Shown: positions 7,570 to 12,734 of the stretch, piece after piece
Layout: every line of letters begins with the position of its first letter
Position numbering within the stretch: position 1 is the stretch's first letter
From: an uncultured Verrucomicrobiota bacterium
GTDB taxonomy: Bacteria; Verrucomicrobiota; Verrucomicrobiia; Chthoniobacterales; SZAS-18
NCBI GenBank assembly: GCA_937871685.1
Contig: CALMOL010000524.1
Coordinates: 7,334-20,067, forward strand
Direction: 5' to 3'
DNA length: 12,734 bases
Notes under the pieces: model-generated
Database searches by the model: none
What the model was told of the DNA's origin: nothing
Seen by the model: only the letters and a program-made list of their open reading frames with translations
Made by a program: the position numbers and the translations under genes

Positions 7570-7650
7570 TTCTCCCCGCGCGCCAAATCCTGGCGCGGAC
7601 TACATTACCCATGATGTCTCGCCAACTCCTCGTTGGCGCGCGGCGGAGAA
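7570..7650 (+). ncRNA. Y RNA 1, minimal form without tRNA-like module
   Basis: This predicted Ro60-binding Y RNA is about 81 nt. The terminal stem is TTCTCC (7570-7575) plus CCGCGCGCCAA (7576-7586), paired with TTGGCGCGCGG (7633-7643), a bulged C, and GGAGAA (7645-7650): 17 bp in all. A 4-nt (5') by 8-nt (3') internal loop leads to TGGCG/CGCCA (7591-7595, 7620-7624), then an apical hairpin ACATTA-CCCA-TGATGT (7602-7617). It shares the 5'-strand signature (CCAAATCC, GGCGCGGACTACAT) and the internal-loop geometry with the three RNAs downstream, which fixes the strand. It has no T or D arm. Bacterial Y RNA sets near Ro60 are known to include members with and without the tRNA domain. Probably co-transcribed with rsr and released by processing. 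Confidence 0.8.
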
Positions 7651-7673
7651 CCCTTTCTCACATCCTTTCCCAG

Positions 7674-7783
7674 CGTGCCGAATGCCGGCGCGGACTACAT
7701 GGCTCTTCCGGGTTCGAATCCCGGGGCGTGGCGTCACGCGGAAACGCGAACGCCCGCAAGTCCCGCCAATCGTGGTCGGCACG
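7674..7783 (+). ncRNA. Y RNA 2, T arm with GNRA hairpin in place of D arm
   Basis: This Y RNA has an 8-bp terminal stem CGTGCCGA/TCGGCACG (7674-7681, 7776-7783). An asymmetric loop (ATGCC against AATCGTGG) follows, then a 9-bp helix GGCG-[C]-GGACT (7687-7696, single bulged C) with AGTCCCGCC (7759-7767). ACTACAT comes next, then a perfect tRNA-type T arm: CCGGG-TTCGAAT-CCCGG (7708-7724). The acceptor-like GGCGT/ACGCC (7725-7729, 7750-7754) is closed by CGCG-GAAA-CGCG (7737-7748). No GCTC...GGTA...GAGC D arm exists, so the tRNA mimicry is half-complete. The bulged C in the second helix recalls the bulged Ro-binding helix of known Y RNAs. Confidence 0.8.
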
Positions 7784-7811
7784 TCGCGGAAGCCCCATCA
7801 TTCAACCCTTC

Positions 7812-7932
7812 GCGGCGAATGCCGGCGGAACTACATGACTCCTTGGTTCCGGGTTCGAGTCCCGGTCCCGCGCAAGCGGGATAGCTCAATTGGTAGAGCA
7901 AGAAGAACGTTTCGCCCCTCCCTAGTCGCCGC
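7812..7932 (+). ncRNA. Y RNA 3 with permuted tRNA-like module (YrlA type)
   Basis: The terminal stem is GCGGCGA/TCGCCGC (7812-7818, 7926-7932). The second helix, after the ATGCC loop, is GGCGGAAC/GTTTCGCC (7824-7831, 7909-7916), with CTACAT following. The apical module is a circularly permuted tRNA without anticodon arm: T arm CCGGG-TTCGAGT-CCCGG (7849-7865), 3' acceptor strand TCCCGC (7866-7871), a GCAA tetraloop (7872-7875), 5' acceptor strand GCGGGA (7876-7881), U8/A9 equivalents (7882-7883), then D arm GCTC-AATTGGTA-GAGC (7884-7899) with the GG needed for D-loop/T-loop docking. This follows the published description of Y RNAs that mimic tRNA, in which the Ro-binding helix stands where the anticodon stem would be. 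The acceptor is 6 bp, one short of a normal tRNA. Confidence 0.9.
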
Positions 7933-7961
7933 CTTTCCCCTTCGCGCCGGCCCGCGGTTTT

Positions 7962-8095
7962 CCGCGGCGAATGCCCGATGGAACTACATGTCTATCCCAC
8001 ACGAGGTCGCGGGTTCGAGTCCCGCCGGCTCCATTTCGACGGGGCCGTAGCTCAGCGGTAGAGCGCGACGTTTCATCAAATCCTTGTCGCCGCGG
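7962..8095 (+). ncRNA. Y RNA 4 with permuted tRNA-Ala-like module (YrlA type)
   Basis: The terminal stem is CCGCGGCGA/TCGCCGCGG (7962-7970, 8087-8095, 9 perfect bp). The second helix is GATGGAAC/GTTTCATC (7977-7984, 8070-8077), a compensatory change from GGCG/CGCC in the sister RNAs. The apical module is T arm GCGGG-TTCGAGT-CCCGC (8009-8025), 3' acceptor strand CGGCTCC (8026-8032), an 8-nt loop ATTTCGAC (8033-8040), 5' acceptor strand GGGGCCG (8041-8047), TA (8048-8049), then D arm GCTC-AGCGGTA-GAGC (8050-8064). In tRNA numbering the third acceptor pair is G3-U70 and the base after C72 is A73, the tRNA-Ala identity set. It is permuted (3' half first), has no anticodon arm, and is the most tRNA-like of the four. 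The 7-bp acceptor has normal tRNA length. Confidence 0.9.
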
Positions 8096-8159
8096 TTTCG
8101 CGGCCGGGCCGGACATTTTCCGCTCTCATCTTTAAACGTGTTTCCGATTCAAGCGGTCG

Positions 8160-8182
8160 CACCTGGCAAAGTTGCCCTGGTG
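8160..8182 (+). other. Small hairpin between Y RNAs and rtcB
   Basis: CACC-T-GGCAA-AG-TTGCC-CT-GGTG folds into two stacked stems (4 and 5 bp). It has no T tract and lies 10 nt before the large inverted repeat. The gene-free stretch 8096-8191 holds nothing else recognisable and no fifth ACTACAT signature. Confidence 0.35.
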
Positions 8183-8191
8183 AGCGCACCG

Positions 8192-8303
8192 GCGTTTTGG
8201 AGTGCGGTGGCAAGCGACAGCGCGACACCGCTTTGGGATCGATACCGCGGCCTCGTAGAGAAAGCGGTGTCGCGCTGTCGCTTGCCACCGCACTCCAAAA
8301 CGC
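8192..8303. repeat. Perfect 43-bp inverted repeat, MITE/REP-like
   Basis: The left arm 8192-8234 (GCGTTTTGGAGTGCGG...ACACCGCTTT) and right arm 8261-8303 are exact reverse complements over 43 bp, separated by 26 nt (GGGATCGATACC...GTAGAG). It sits between the last Y RNA and rtcB. A perfect palindrome of this size with no ORF fits a non-autonomous mobile repeat. I associate this type with verrucomicrobial genomes, where its spurious translation reads SAVASDSATP, but I cannot confirm copies here. In the operon transcript it would form an extremely stable hairpin, insulating the rtcBA part from the Y RNAs or blocking 3' exonucleases. Confidence 0.85.
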
Positions 8304-8387
8304 GCCCGATCTTCCGCAAACCGCCGCCACCGCGCGCGACAACCTAATTCGAAGTGCTTCAGCCTGACCGATCTGCTGCGTAATCCC

Positions 8388-9899
8388 ATGAACTCCACCG
8401 ACGCTCTCCCCACCTTCACGTCCACCGGCGAGGCGACCGGTTTCCTGCCCGCGCCCGGCTCGCGCGGCCGGCCGATCACGGTGATCGCCACCGAGGCGCT
8501 CCGCGCCGGCTTCGACGCGAAGGTCGTCGAGCAGGCCATGAACTCGCGCGGCGCGCCGGGCGTCACGGACCTCGTCCTCAATCCCGACGCGCACGCCGGC
8601 TACGGCGCGCCCGTGGGCTGCGTGCTCGTCTCGCCCACGCACGTGTATCCCGGTCCCGTCGGCGTGGACATCAAGTGCTCCATGAGCCTGCTCGCGCTCG
8701 ACCTGCCGGCCGAGGCCGTGGCCGAGAAAAGCATCCGTCGTGCCTTGATTGATGCCATCACGGCCCGCACGCCCACCGGCGCGGGCCGCGGGCAGCGCTC
8801 CGCGCCGAAGTCGCGTCGCGTGTCGCCGGAGCTCGGTCGCCAAGTGGCCATCGAGGGTGCCTCGCCCGCGGTGTGCGCCGCGCTCGGCGTGCCGCCGGAA
8901 TGGGCGGAGCGCTGCGAGGACTCGTTCCACGTCGGCCACGACGACACGCGCGACGCCCTCGCCGCGCGCCTTGACCACTTGATCGCCGCGGGCGCGCTGC
9001 CGCGCTTCGCCGAGAAGATGACCCAGCTCGGCTCCTACGGCGGAGGCAACCACTTCGGCGAGTGCGAGGCCGTGGAGGTTCTGCCCGGCGAGCGCACCCG
9101 CGCCGCGGCCGAAACCTTCGGCCTGCGCGACGGTGGCCTCGCGTTCCTCTCGCACTGCGGCTCGCGTGGCTTCGGGCATAACCTGGCCAGCGGGCAGTTT
9201 GCCGCGCTGCAGAAGTTCTTCGCGACGTGGAGCCTGCCGCTGCCCGGCGGCGACCGCGAGCTGGTGTATGCCCCGCTCGGAACGCCCGCCGCGGACGCCT
9301 ACCTCGACGACATGGCCCTCGGCGCCAACTTCGCGACCGTGAACCACCTGCTCATCAACGCGCTCGTGCTGGAAGCGTTCCAGGAAGTGATCCCCGGCGC
9401 GACCGGCCGGCTCGTGTATTTCATCTCGCACAACATCGCCCGCCGCGAGCCGGTGGACGGCCAGATGGCGTGGGTGCACCGCAAGGGCGCCACGCGCGCC
9501 TTCCCGGCCGGGCACCACGCGCTGCGCGACACGCCCTTCGCGGCGACCGGCCACCCGATCTTGCTGCCCGGCTCGCCCACCGCGGGAAGCGTGGTGATGG
9601 TGGCCGAGCCGGGTGCGGAGAAAAGCCGCTACTCCGTGAACCACGGCGCCGGCCGCGCGAAGGGCCGCAAGGCCGCGATCCGCGAGCTAGACCAGCGCGC
9701 GGTGGACGATGAGTTCACCGCCGCCGACATCCTGACCAACTGCCGCCAATACCCGCGCGACGAGGCGCCCGCCGCCTACAAGGATTTCGGCGAGGTGCTG
9801 CGCTCCGTGGAGCTGGCCGGCCTCGCCACGGGCGTGGCGAAGCTGCGCGCCCGCTTCGTGATCAAGGACTCCGACGAGAGCCTGCGCGGCGCGGCGTAA
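8388..9899 (+). CDS. rtcB: RtcB, tRNA-splicing/RNA-repair ligase
   Basis: RtcB is a GTP- and Mn2+-dependent ligase that joins 2',3'-cyclic-phosphate or 3'-phosphate RNA ends to 5'-OH ends through a covalent His-GMP intermediate. The full set of metal and catalytic residues is visible in its 503 aa: D94 and C97 (GVDIKCSM), H222 in GGGNHFGE, H256 in SHCGSRGFGH, H348 in SHNIA, and the guanylylated histidine H419 in NHGAGR. Other family signatures are PDAHAGYGAPVG (66-77), VHRKGATRAFPAG (363-375) and PGSPTAGSVVM (394-404). It is about 95 residues longer than E. coli RtcB (408 aa) and closer to the longer archaeal/eukaryotic type. It lies in the RtcR regulon after the Y RNAs, 84 nt downstream of the big inverted repeat, and 121 nt before rtcA. 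The ATG at 8388 has no clear Shine-Dalgarno. Confidence 0.96.
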   Translation: MNSTDALPTFTSTGEATGFLPAPGSRGRPITVIATEALRAGFDAKVVEQAMNSRGAPGVTDLVLNPDAHAGYGAPVGCVLVSPTHVYPGPVGVDIKCSMSLLALDLPAEAVAEKSIRRALIDAITARTPTGAGRGQRSAPKSRRVSPELGRQVAIEGASPAVCAALGVPPEWAERCEDSFHVGHDDTRDALAARLDHLIAAGALPRFAEKMTQLGSYGGGNHFGECEAVEVLPGERTRAAAETFGLRDGGLAFLSHCGSRGFGHNLASGQFAALQKFFATWSLPLPGGDRELVYAPLGTPAADAYLDDMALGANFATVNHLLINALVLEAFQEVIPGATGRLVYFISHNIARREPVDGQMAWVHRKGATRAFPAGHHALRDTPFAATGHPILLPGSPTAGSVVMVAEPGAEKSRYSVNHGAGRAKGRKAAIRELDQRAVDDEFTAADILTNCRQYPRDEAPAAYKDFGEVLRSVELAGLATGVAKLRARFVIKDSDESLRGAA

Positions 9900-9912
9900 A
9901 GCCAAATGGTTT

Positions 9913-10006
9913 TGCCACAGAGGCACAGAGCTCACAGAGGTGGCAGAGAAGAGAATAATGGAAGTCCCTTCCGCTTCTCCTCTGTGATCTCTGTGCCTCT
10001 GTGGCA
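9913..10006. repeat. 28-bp inverted repeat between rtcB and rtcA
   Basis: TGCCACAGAGGCACAGAG... (9913-9940) pairs with ...CTCTGTGCCTCTGTGGCA (9979-10006) over 28 bp with one mismatch. The 38-nt loop contains a GGAAG-TCC-CTTCC mini-hairpin. Internally the arms are built of CACAGAG units. Repeats of the CACAGAG type recur in intergenic regions of verrucomicrobia and planctomycetes as I recall. It fills most of the 121-bp rtcB-rtcA gap, with 14 nt left before the rtcA ATG, so the folded stem could limit rtcA translation or act as an mRNA stabiliser. Confidence 0.8.
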
Positions 10007-10020
10007 GACCTTTCCCTTTC

Positions 10021-11067
10021 ATGCCTTCCTTCGATCTTCTCCACGTGGACGGCTCCCAGGGCGAGGGCGGCGGGCAGGTGCTGCGCACCTCGCTCGCGCT
10101 CTCGATGGTGACGGGCCGGTCGTTCCGCATCACCGGCATCCGCGCCGGACGCGCCAAGCCGGGCCTCTTGCGTCAGCATCTCACGGCATTGCGCGCGGCG
10201 GCCGAGATCACGCGCGCCGAGGTGACGGGCGACGCGCTCGGATCGAGTGAAGTAACGTTCCGTCCGAAGGCGGTTCGCGCAGGCGCATACCATTTCGCCG
10301 TCGGCACCGCGGGCAGCGCCACGCTTGTCCTGCAGACCGTGCTGCCGGCGCTGATGCTCGCGGATGCTCCCTCGCAGGTCACGGTCGAGGGCGGCACGCA
10401 CAATCCGGCCGCGCCGCCCTTTGATTTCCTGGAGCGCACGTTCGTGCCGCAGTTGGCCAAGCTTGGCCCGCAGATGTGCCTCGCCCTCGTGCGGCCCGGC
10501 TTCTACCCGGCCGGCGGCGGACGGATCGAGGCAGAGATCCAACCCGTTCCGCGGTATGGGCTCGGCGTGTTGAATCTGACTGAGCGCGGCGAGATCACGA
10601 GCCGGCGGTTCTTCGCGCACGGGGCAGCGCTGCCATGGTCGATCCTGGAGCGCGAGGTCGCCCACGCGCGGGTGCGCCTTCCTTCGTGGCCGGCGGAATG
10701 CTTCGCCGGCAAGGAGCTGCCGGAAGCCCATGGACCGGGCAACGTGGTTTTCGCCGAGGTGACAACGCCCGAGATTACGGAAGTCTTCACCGGCTTCGGC
10801 GCACGCGGCGTGAGCGCCGAGAAGGTGGTGGACGGAATGGCCAACGAGACCCGCGCGTGGCTGGCGTCGTCCGCGCCCGTGGGCGAGCACCTCGCCGACC
10901 AACTGCTGCTGCCGATGGCGCTGGCCGGCCGCGGGAGCTTCCGCGCCACGGCGCTTTCCTCCCACGCCCGCACGAACATGGACGTGATCCGCCACTTCCT
11001 CGACGTGAGCTTCGCCGTGGAGACGTCGCTCGACGGCAGCGCCTTGGTTCGCGTCGAGGCGACGTGA
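10021..11067 (+). CDS. rtcA: RtcA, RNA 3'-terminal phosphate cyclase
   Basis: RtcA (348 aa; E. coli 338) converts RNA 3'- or 2'-phosphates to 2',3'-cyclic phosphates with ATP through a covalent His-AMP, and can also adenylylate 5'-phosphates. Its products suit RtcB-type ligation. Family signatures are DGSQGEGGGQVLRTSLALS (10-28), RAGRAKPGL (41-49), GSATLVLQTVLPAL (98-111), EGGTHNPAAPPFDFL (123-137), RPGFYPAGGG (158-167) and ADQLLLPMAL (292-301). The adenylylated histidine is H315 in SSHARTNMDVI. It is the last gene of the rsr-Y RNA-rtcB-rtcA operon and is followed by convergent genes. There is no Shine-Dalgarno; the ATG follows the CACAGAG hairpin closely. Confidence 0.96.
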   Translation: MPSFDLLHVDGSQGEGGGQVLRTSLALSMVTGRSFRITGIRAGRAKPGLLRQHLTALRAAAEITRAEVTGDALGSSEVTFRPKAVRAGAYHFAVGTAGSATLVLQTVLPALMLADAPSQVTVEGGTHNPAAPPFDFLERTFVPQLAKLGPQMCLALVRPGFYPAGGGRIEAEIQPVPRYGLGVLNLTERGEITSRRFFAHGAALPWSILEREVAHARVRLPSWPAECFAGKELPEAHGPGNVVFAEVTTPEITEVFTGFGARGVSAEKVVDGMANETRAWLASSAPVGEHLADQLLLPMALAGRGSFRATALSSHARTNMDVIRHFLDVSFAVETSLDGSALVRVEAT

Positions 11068-11134
11068 CCAGTGCATCGACTCGATCCCAACGCACGTCTA
11101 TCTCCACGATGGGCGGCGCAGTTACTGGCCGTCG

Positions 11135-11151
11135 AAGGCGCGCTACGCCTT
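11135..11151. terminator. Hairpin between convergent rtcA and leftward gene
   Basis: AAGGCG-CGCTA-CGCCTT forms a 6-bp stem with a 5-nt loop that includes the TAG stop of the leftward gene (11145-11143), 67 nt past the rtcA stop. Only three Ts follow on the plus strand. Its place between two gene ends suits a bidirectional terminator, but the stem is weak evidence. Confidence 0.35.
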
Positions 11152-11603
11152 TGGGCTCATCACCCACGCACCGTCCACCTTGAGGAAGCCCTGGAGGGCG
11201 AAGCCGAGCGTCTCGCCGGGCTTCAAGAATTTCACGCCGTAGATATCCGCGGTGGGCCGGAAGCGCGCGGCGACATCGCCGTAGCCACCGGGCAGGCCGT
11301 TTGTGACCATCCCCTCGGTTTGCTCGGGCTTGATCGGCGGGCTGGGCGGCAGCGAGCCATACGTCTTCTCCACGTAGGTGGAAAGCTTCTTGGCGTCGTC
11401 CGCGTTCGCCGCGATGCGCTTGATCTGGGCCGCAGACCCGGGAGGGCGCCGGTGCCGCCGCGCAGGCGATTCGCCAGATCTGTCAGTTCCGTCTTCACCG
11501 CCGGCGTGAGATCGCCAGCCGGCGGCTTTTGCGCGGAGCGCACGGAGGGAACGACAAGGAGGGCCGCCGGCGCGGTCGCGATTCGGCGGAAGGATAGTTC
11601 CAT
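11143..11603 (-). pseudogene. Small exported protein gene with a frameshift
   Basis: Two overlapping minus-strand frames join into one protein of about 150 aa. The N-terminal part starts at the ATG at 11603 (MELSFRRIATAPAALLVV, a signal-peptide-like start, then TPAVKTELTDLANRLRGG). The C-terminal part, in another frame, reads AQIKRIAANADDAKKLSTYV and ends FLKVDGAWVMSPKA. The switch lies around 11432-11450, where the sense strand reads GCCCTCCCGGG. Restoring one base there would give a continuous ALPGSAAQIKRI. A missing base in this GC-run could be an assembly error or a real mutation. No family is recognised. It lies 70 bp downstream of the VWA gene on the same strand, so the two may be an operon. 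Confidence 0.6.
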
Positions 11604-11673
11604 GTTGGGGATTGAACCCGAACCGGAGCTGCGACGCCGGCGCCACACCGCCGCGCTTTGGGACTGGCCGATA

Positions 11674-12734
11674 TCACGATGAGCGCTCGCGCTTGTAGGC
11701 GGAATAGCGCGCCTTCTTCGAGGTCAGCTTGGCATCTTCCCGGACACCCGCCTCGATGTCGCGCAGTTCTTCCAACTCGGCGGCGGCGGCGGGCGAGGCG
11801 GGCATCGCGGCCGCCCGGGCAATGGTGCGTTGCAGCGTGCCGGCAGCGGCATCCACGTCGCCGCGGTCGAGCTCCTCGGCGGCGCGGCGCTTGTCGCGGG
11901 CGATCTCCTGCAGGCGCACGGCTTCCTCCACGGCGGGCGCGGCGGCCTGCGCGGAATATTCCTCCTCGCTGACCACGGGCATCTCCCAGCGCAGGGTTTC
12001 CGTGCGGCGGCGGCCGTCGCGCGGGTCGTCCCACGCGAGGCGGAAGGTCCCGAGGCGAATCGTCCCGCCCGGCGCCGCATCGGCGGCCGGCCCGGTGAGG
12101 CGAAGCACGAAGGAGAGGGGCTCGCCAAAGCGCAGGTTGGGCAGCATCCAGCGGCCAGTGTCGGTGAGCGGGAGCGGATTCCACATCTCGGCGCGAGCGC
12201 CGCGGGCAGTCGGCTCGAAGCCGAGGCTCACGCGGCGGCCGCACTGGCGCAGCAGGCCACGGAATTCGCCGGCGAAGATCTCCTCCAACTGCGAGGCGGA
12301 CTCGACGAAGGCGTAGTTGCCGTCGCCGGCCTGGGCCATCGCTTCCAGGAGGTGCTCGTTGTAGTCGCGCCCGAAGCCCAGCGTGCTGGTGCTCACGCCG
12401 CGGCCGGCGAGGCCGCGCACGTCGGCGGCGATGCGCGCGGGATTTGTCTCGCCGGCGTTGGCTTGTCCGTCGGTGAGGAGGATCACGCGGTTGAGGGCGG
12501 CGGGCTGGAGCGCCGTGGCCACGCGGCCCGCGCCCTCCAGCCAACCGGCGTGAAGGGCGGTGGAGCCGCCGCTCTCGATGCGACGCACGGCCGCGGCGGC
12601 CTCGATGCGACTCGCGTCGGTCCACTCGGGCACAGGCACCGTGACATGGTCGTCGAAGGCCACCACGCTGGCGCGATCGCGCGCGCCGAGGAAGCCGAGC
12701 GCGGCGCACACCGCGTCGCGCTCGGCTTCCTCGG
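11674..12734 (-). CDS. VWA-domain protein, partial (N terminus outside the window)
   Basis: The frame is open to the window edge (353 residues seen, beginning EEAERDAVCAALGFLG), so the true start and the DxSxS part of the MIDAS are missing. What remains is the C-terminal half of a VWA domain (DRASVVAFDDHVTVPVP; the MIDAS Thr region SGGSTALHAG; the MIDAS Asp in VILLTDGQANAG; LGFGRDYNEHLLEAMAQAGDGNYAFVES). A beta-rich middle (RFGEPLSFVLRL, GTFRLAWDD) and a helical Ala/Glu-rich C terminus with TPR-like spacing follow. This layout resembles the VWA proteins often annotated as Ca-activated chloride channel homologs (YfbK/BatA-like). No membrane segment is visible in this part. Nothing ties it to RNA repair beyond proximity. 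Confidence 0.85.
   Translation of the reverse strand, partial: EEAERDAVCAALGFLGARDRASVVAFDDHVTVPVPEWTDASRIEAAAAVRRIESGGSTALHAGWLEGAGRVATALQPAALNRVILLTDGQANAGETNPARIAADVRGLAGRGVSTSTLGFGRDYNEHLLEAMAQAGDGNYAFVESASQLEEIFAGEFRGLLRQCGRRVSLGFEPTARGARAEMWNPLPLTDTGRWMLPNLRFGEPLSFVLRLTGPAADAAPGGTIRLGTFRLAWDDPRDGRRRTETLRWEMPVVSEEEYSAQAAAPAVEEAVRLQEIARDKRRAAEELDRGDVDAAAGTLQRTIARAAAMPASPAAAAELEELRDIEAGVREDAKLTSKKARYSAYKRERSS

Noticed and set aside
7496..8050. Plus-strand 184-aa ORF over the Y RNA region
   Set aside because: Its reading frame is an artefact of high GC; every strong signal in the region is RNA structure and the translation has no protein character.
7708..8064. Ordinary tRNA genes suggested by several GGTTCGA(A/G)TCC T-loops and GGTAGAGC D-arms
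   Set aside because: T arms come before D arms, no anticodon stem-loop is present, and the acceptor halves pair as T arm-3' strand-loop-5' strand-D arm inside Y RNA stems. They are permuted mimics, not canonical tRNAs.
7849..8064. True permuted tRNA genes like those of Cyanidioschyzon
   Set aside because: Those contain an anticodon arm and bulge-helix-bulge junctions. Here the anticodon arm position is occupied by the Ro-binding helix, as in known Y RNAs.
8164..8176. Sigma-54-like TGGCAAAGTTGC upstream of rtcB
   Set aside because: The GG to GC spacing is 7 nt instead of 10, and the sequence is explained by a hairpin.
11585..11603. T-arm-like GGGTTCAATCCCC on the minus strand near the small exported gene
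   Set aside because: Only about three T-stem pairs form and no D arm or acceptor partner lies within tRNA distance; it coincides with the start region of a gene.

Overview
The window looks like chromosomal DNA from a GC-rich, PVC-type bacterium, most likely Verrucomicrobiota (Spartobacteria/Opitutae-like). This is inferred from four things: the high GC content, the Bacteroidetes/PVC style of the topoisomerase A subunit, the general lack of Shine-Dalgarno sequences, and several families of long palindromic intergenic repeats. No ribosomal marker is present, so the taxonomy is tentative.

Layout. Positions 1-734 hold no convincing gene but carry an array of about 18 short palindromic 21-bp repeats (132-502). 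A topoisomerase IV/gyrase A subunit follows (735-2894, +). A MITE-like repeat element (2953-3304) separates it from a leftward operon: rtcR (5712-4069) followed by two unrecognised genes (4060-3533 and 3529-3305). Diverging from rtcR is a rightward RNA-repair operon: rsr/Ro60 (5908-7473), four tandem Y RNAs (7570-8095), a perfect 43-bp inverted repeat (8192-8303), rtcB (8388-9899), another long hairpin (9913-10006) and rtcA (10021-11067). The right end has two leftward genes convergent with rtcA: a small exported protein with an apparent frameshift (11603-11143) and the C-terminal part of a von Willebrand factor A (VWA) protein that runs off the window.

How it works together. RtcR is a sigma-54 activator with a CARF sensor domain. 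A good -24/-12 promoter lies at 5858-5874, about 34 bp before rsr, so the expected circuit is: an RNA-damage ligand binds RtcR, sigma-54 polymerase is activated, and rsr, the Y RNAs, rtcB and rtcA are transcribed. RtcA makes 2',3'-cyclic phosphate ends, RtcB ligates such ends to 5'-OH ends, and the Ro60 ring with its Y RNAs handles structured or damaged RNA.

The main discovery is in the 914-bp stretch between rsr and rtcB. It contains four tandem Y-type RNAs that share one architecture: a long terminal stem, an asymmetric AAUGCC-type internal loop, a GGCG/CGCC-type second stem and an invariant ACUACAU. Two of them (Y3, Y4) contain full circularly permuted tRNA modules, with the T arm and 3' acceptor strand preceding the 5' acceptor strand and D arm. 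Y4 has a 7-bp acceptor with G3-U70 and A73, the identity elements of tRNA-Ala. Y2 has a T arm but a GAAA-capped hairpin where the D arm should be. Y1 is a minimal Y RNA with no tRNA part.
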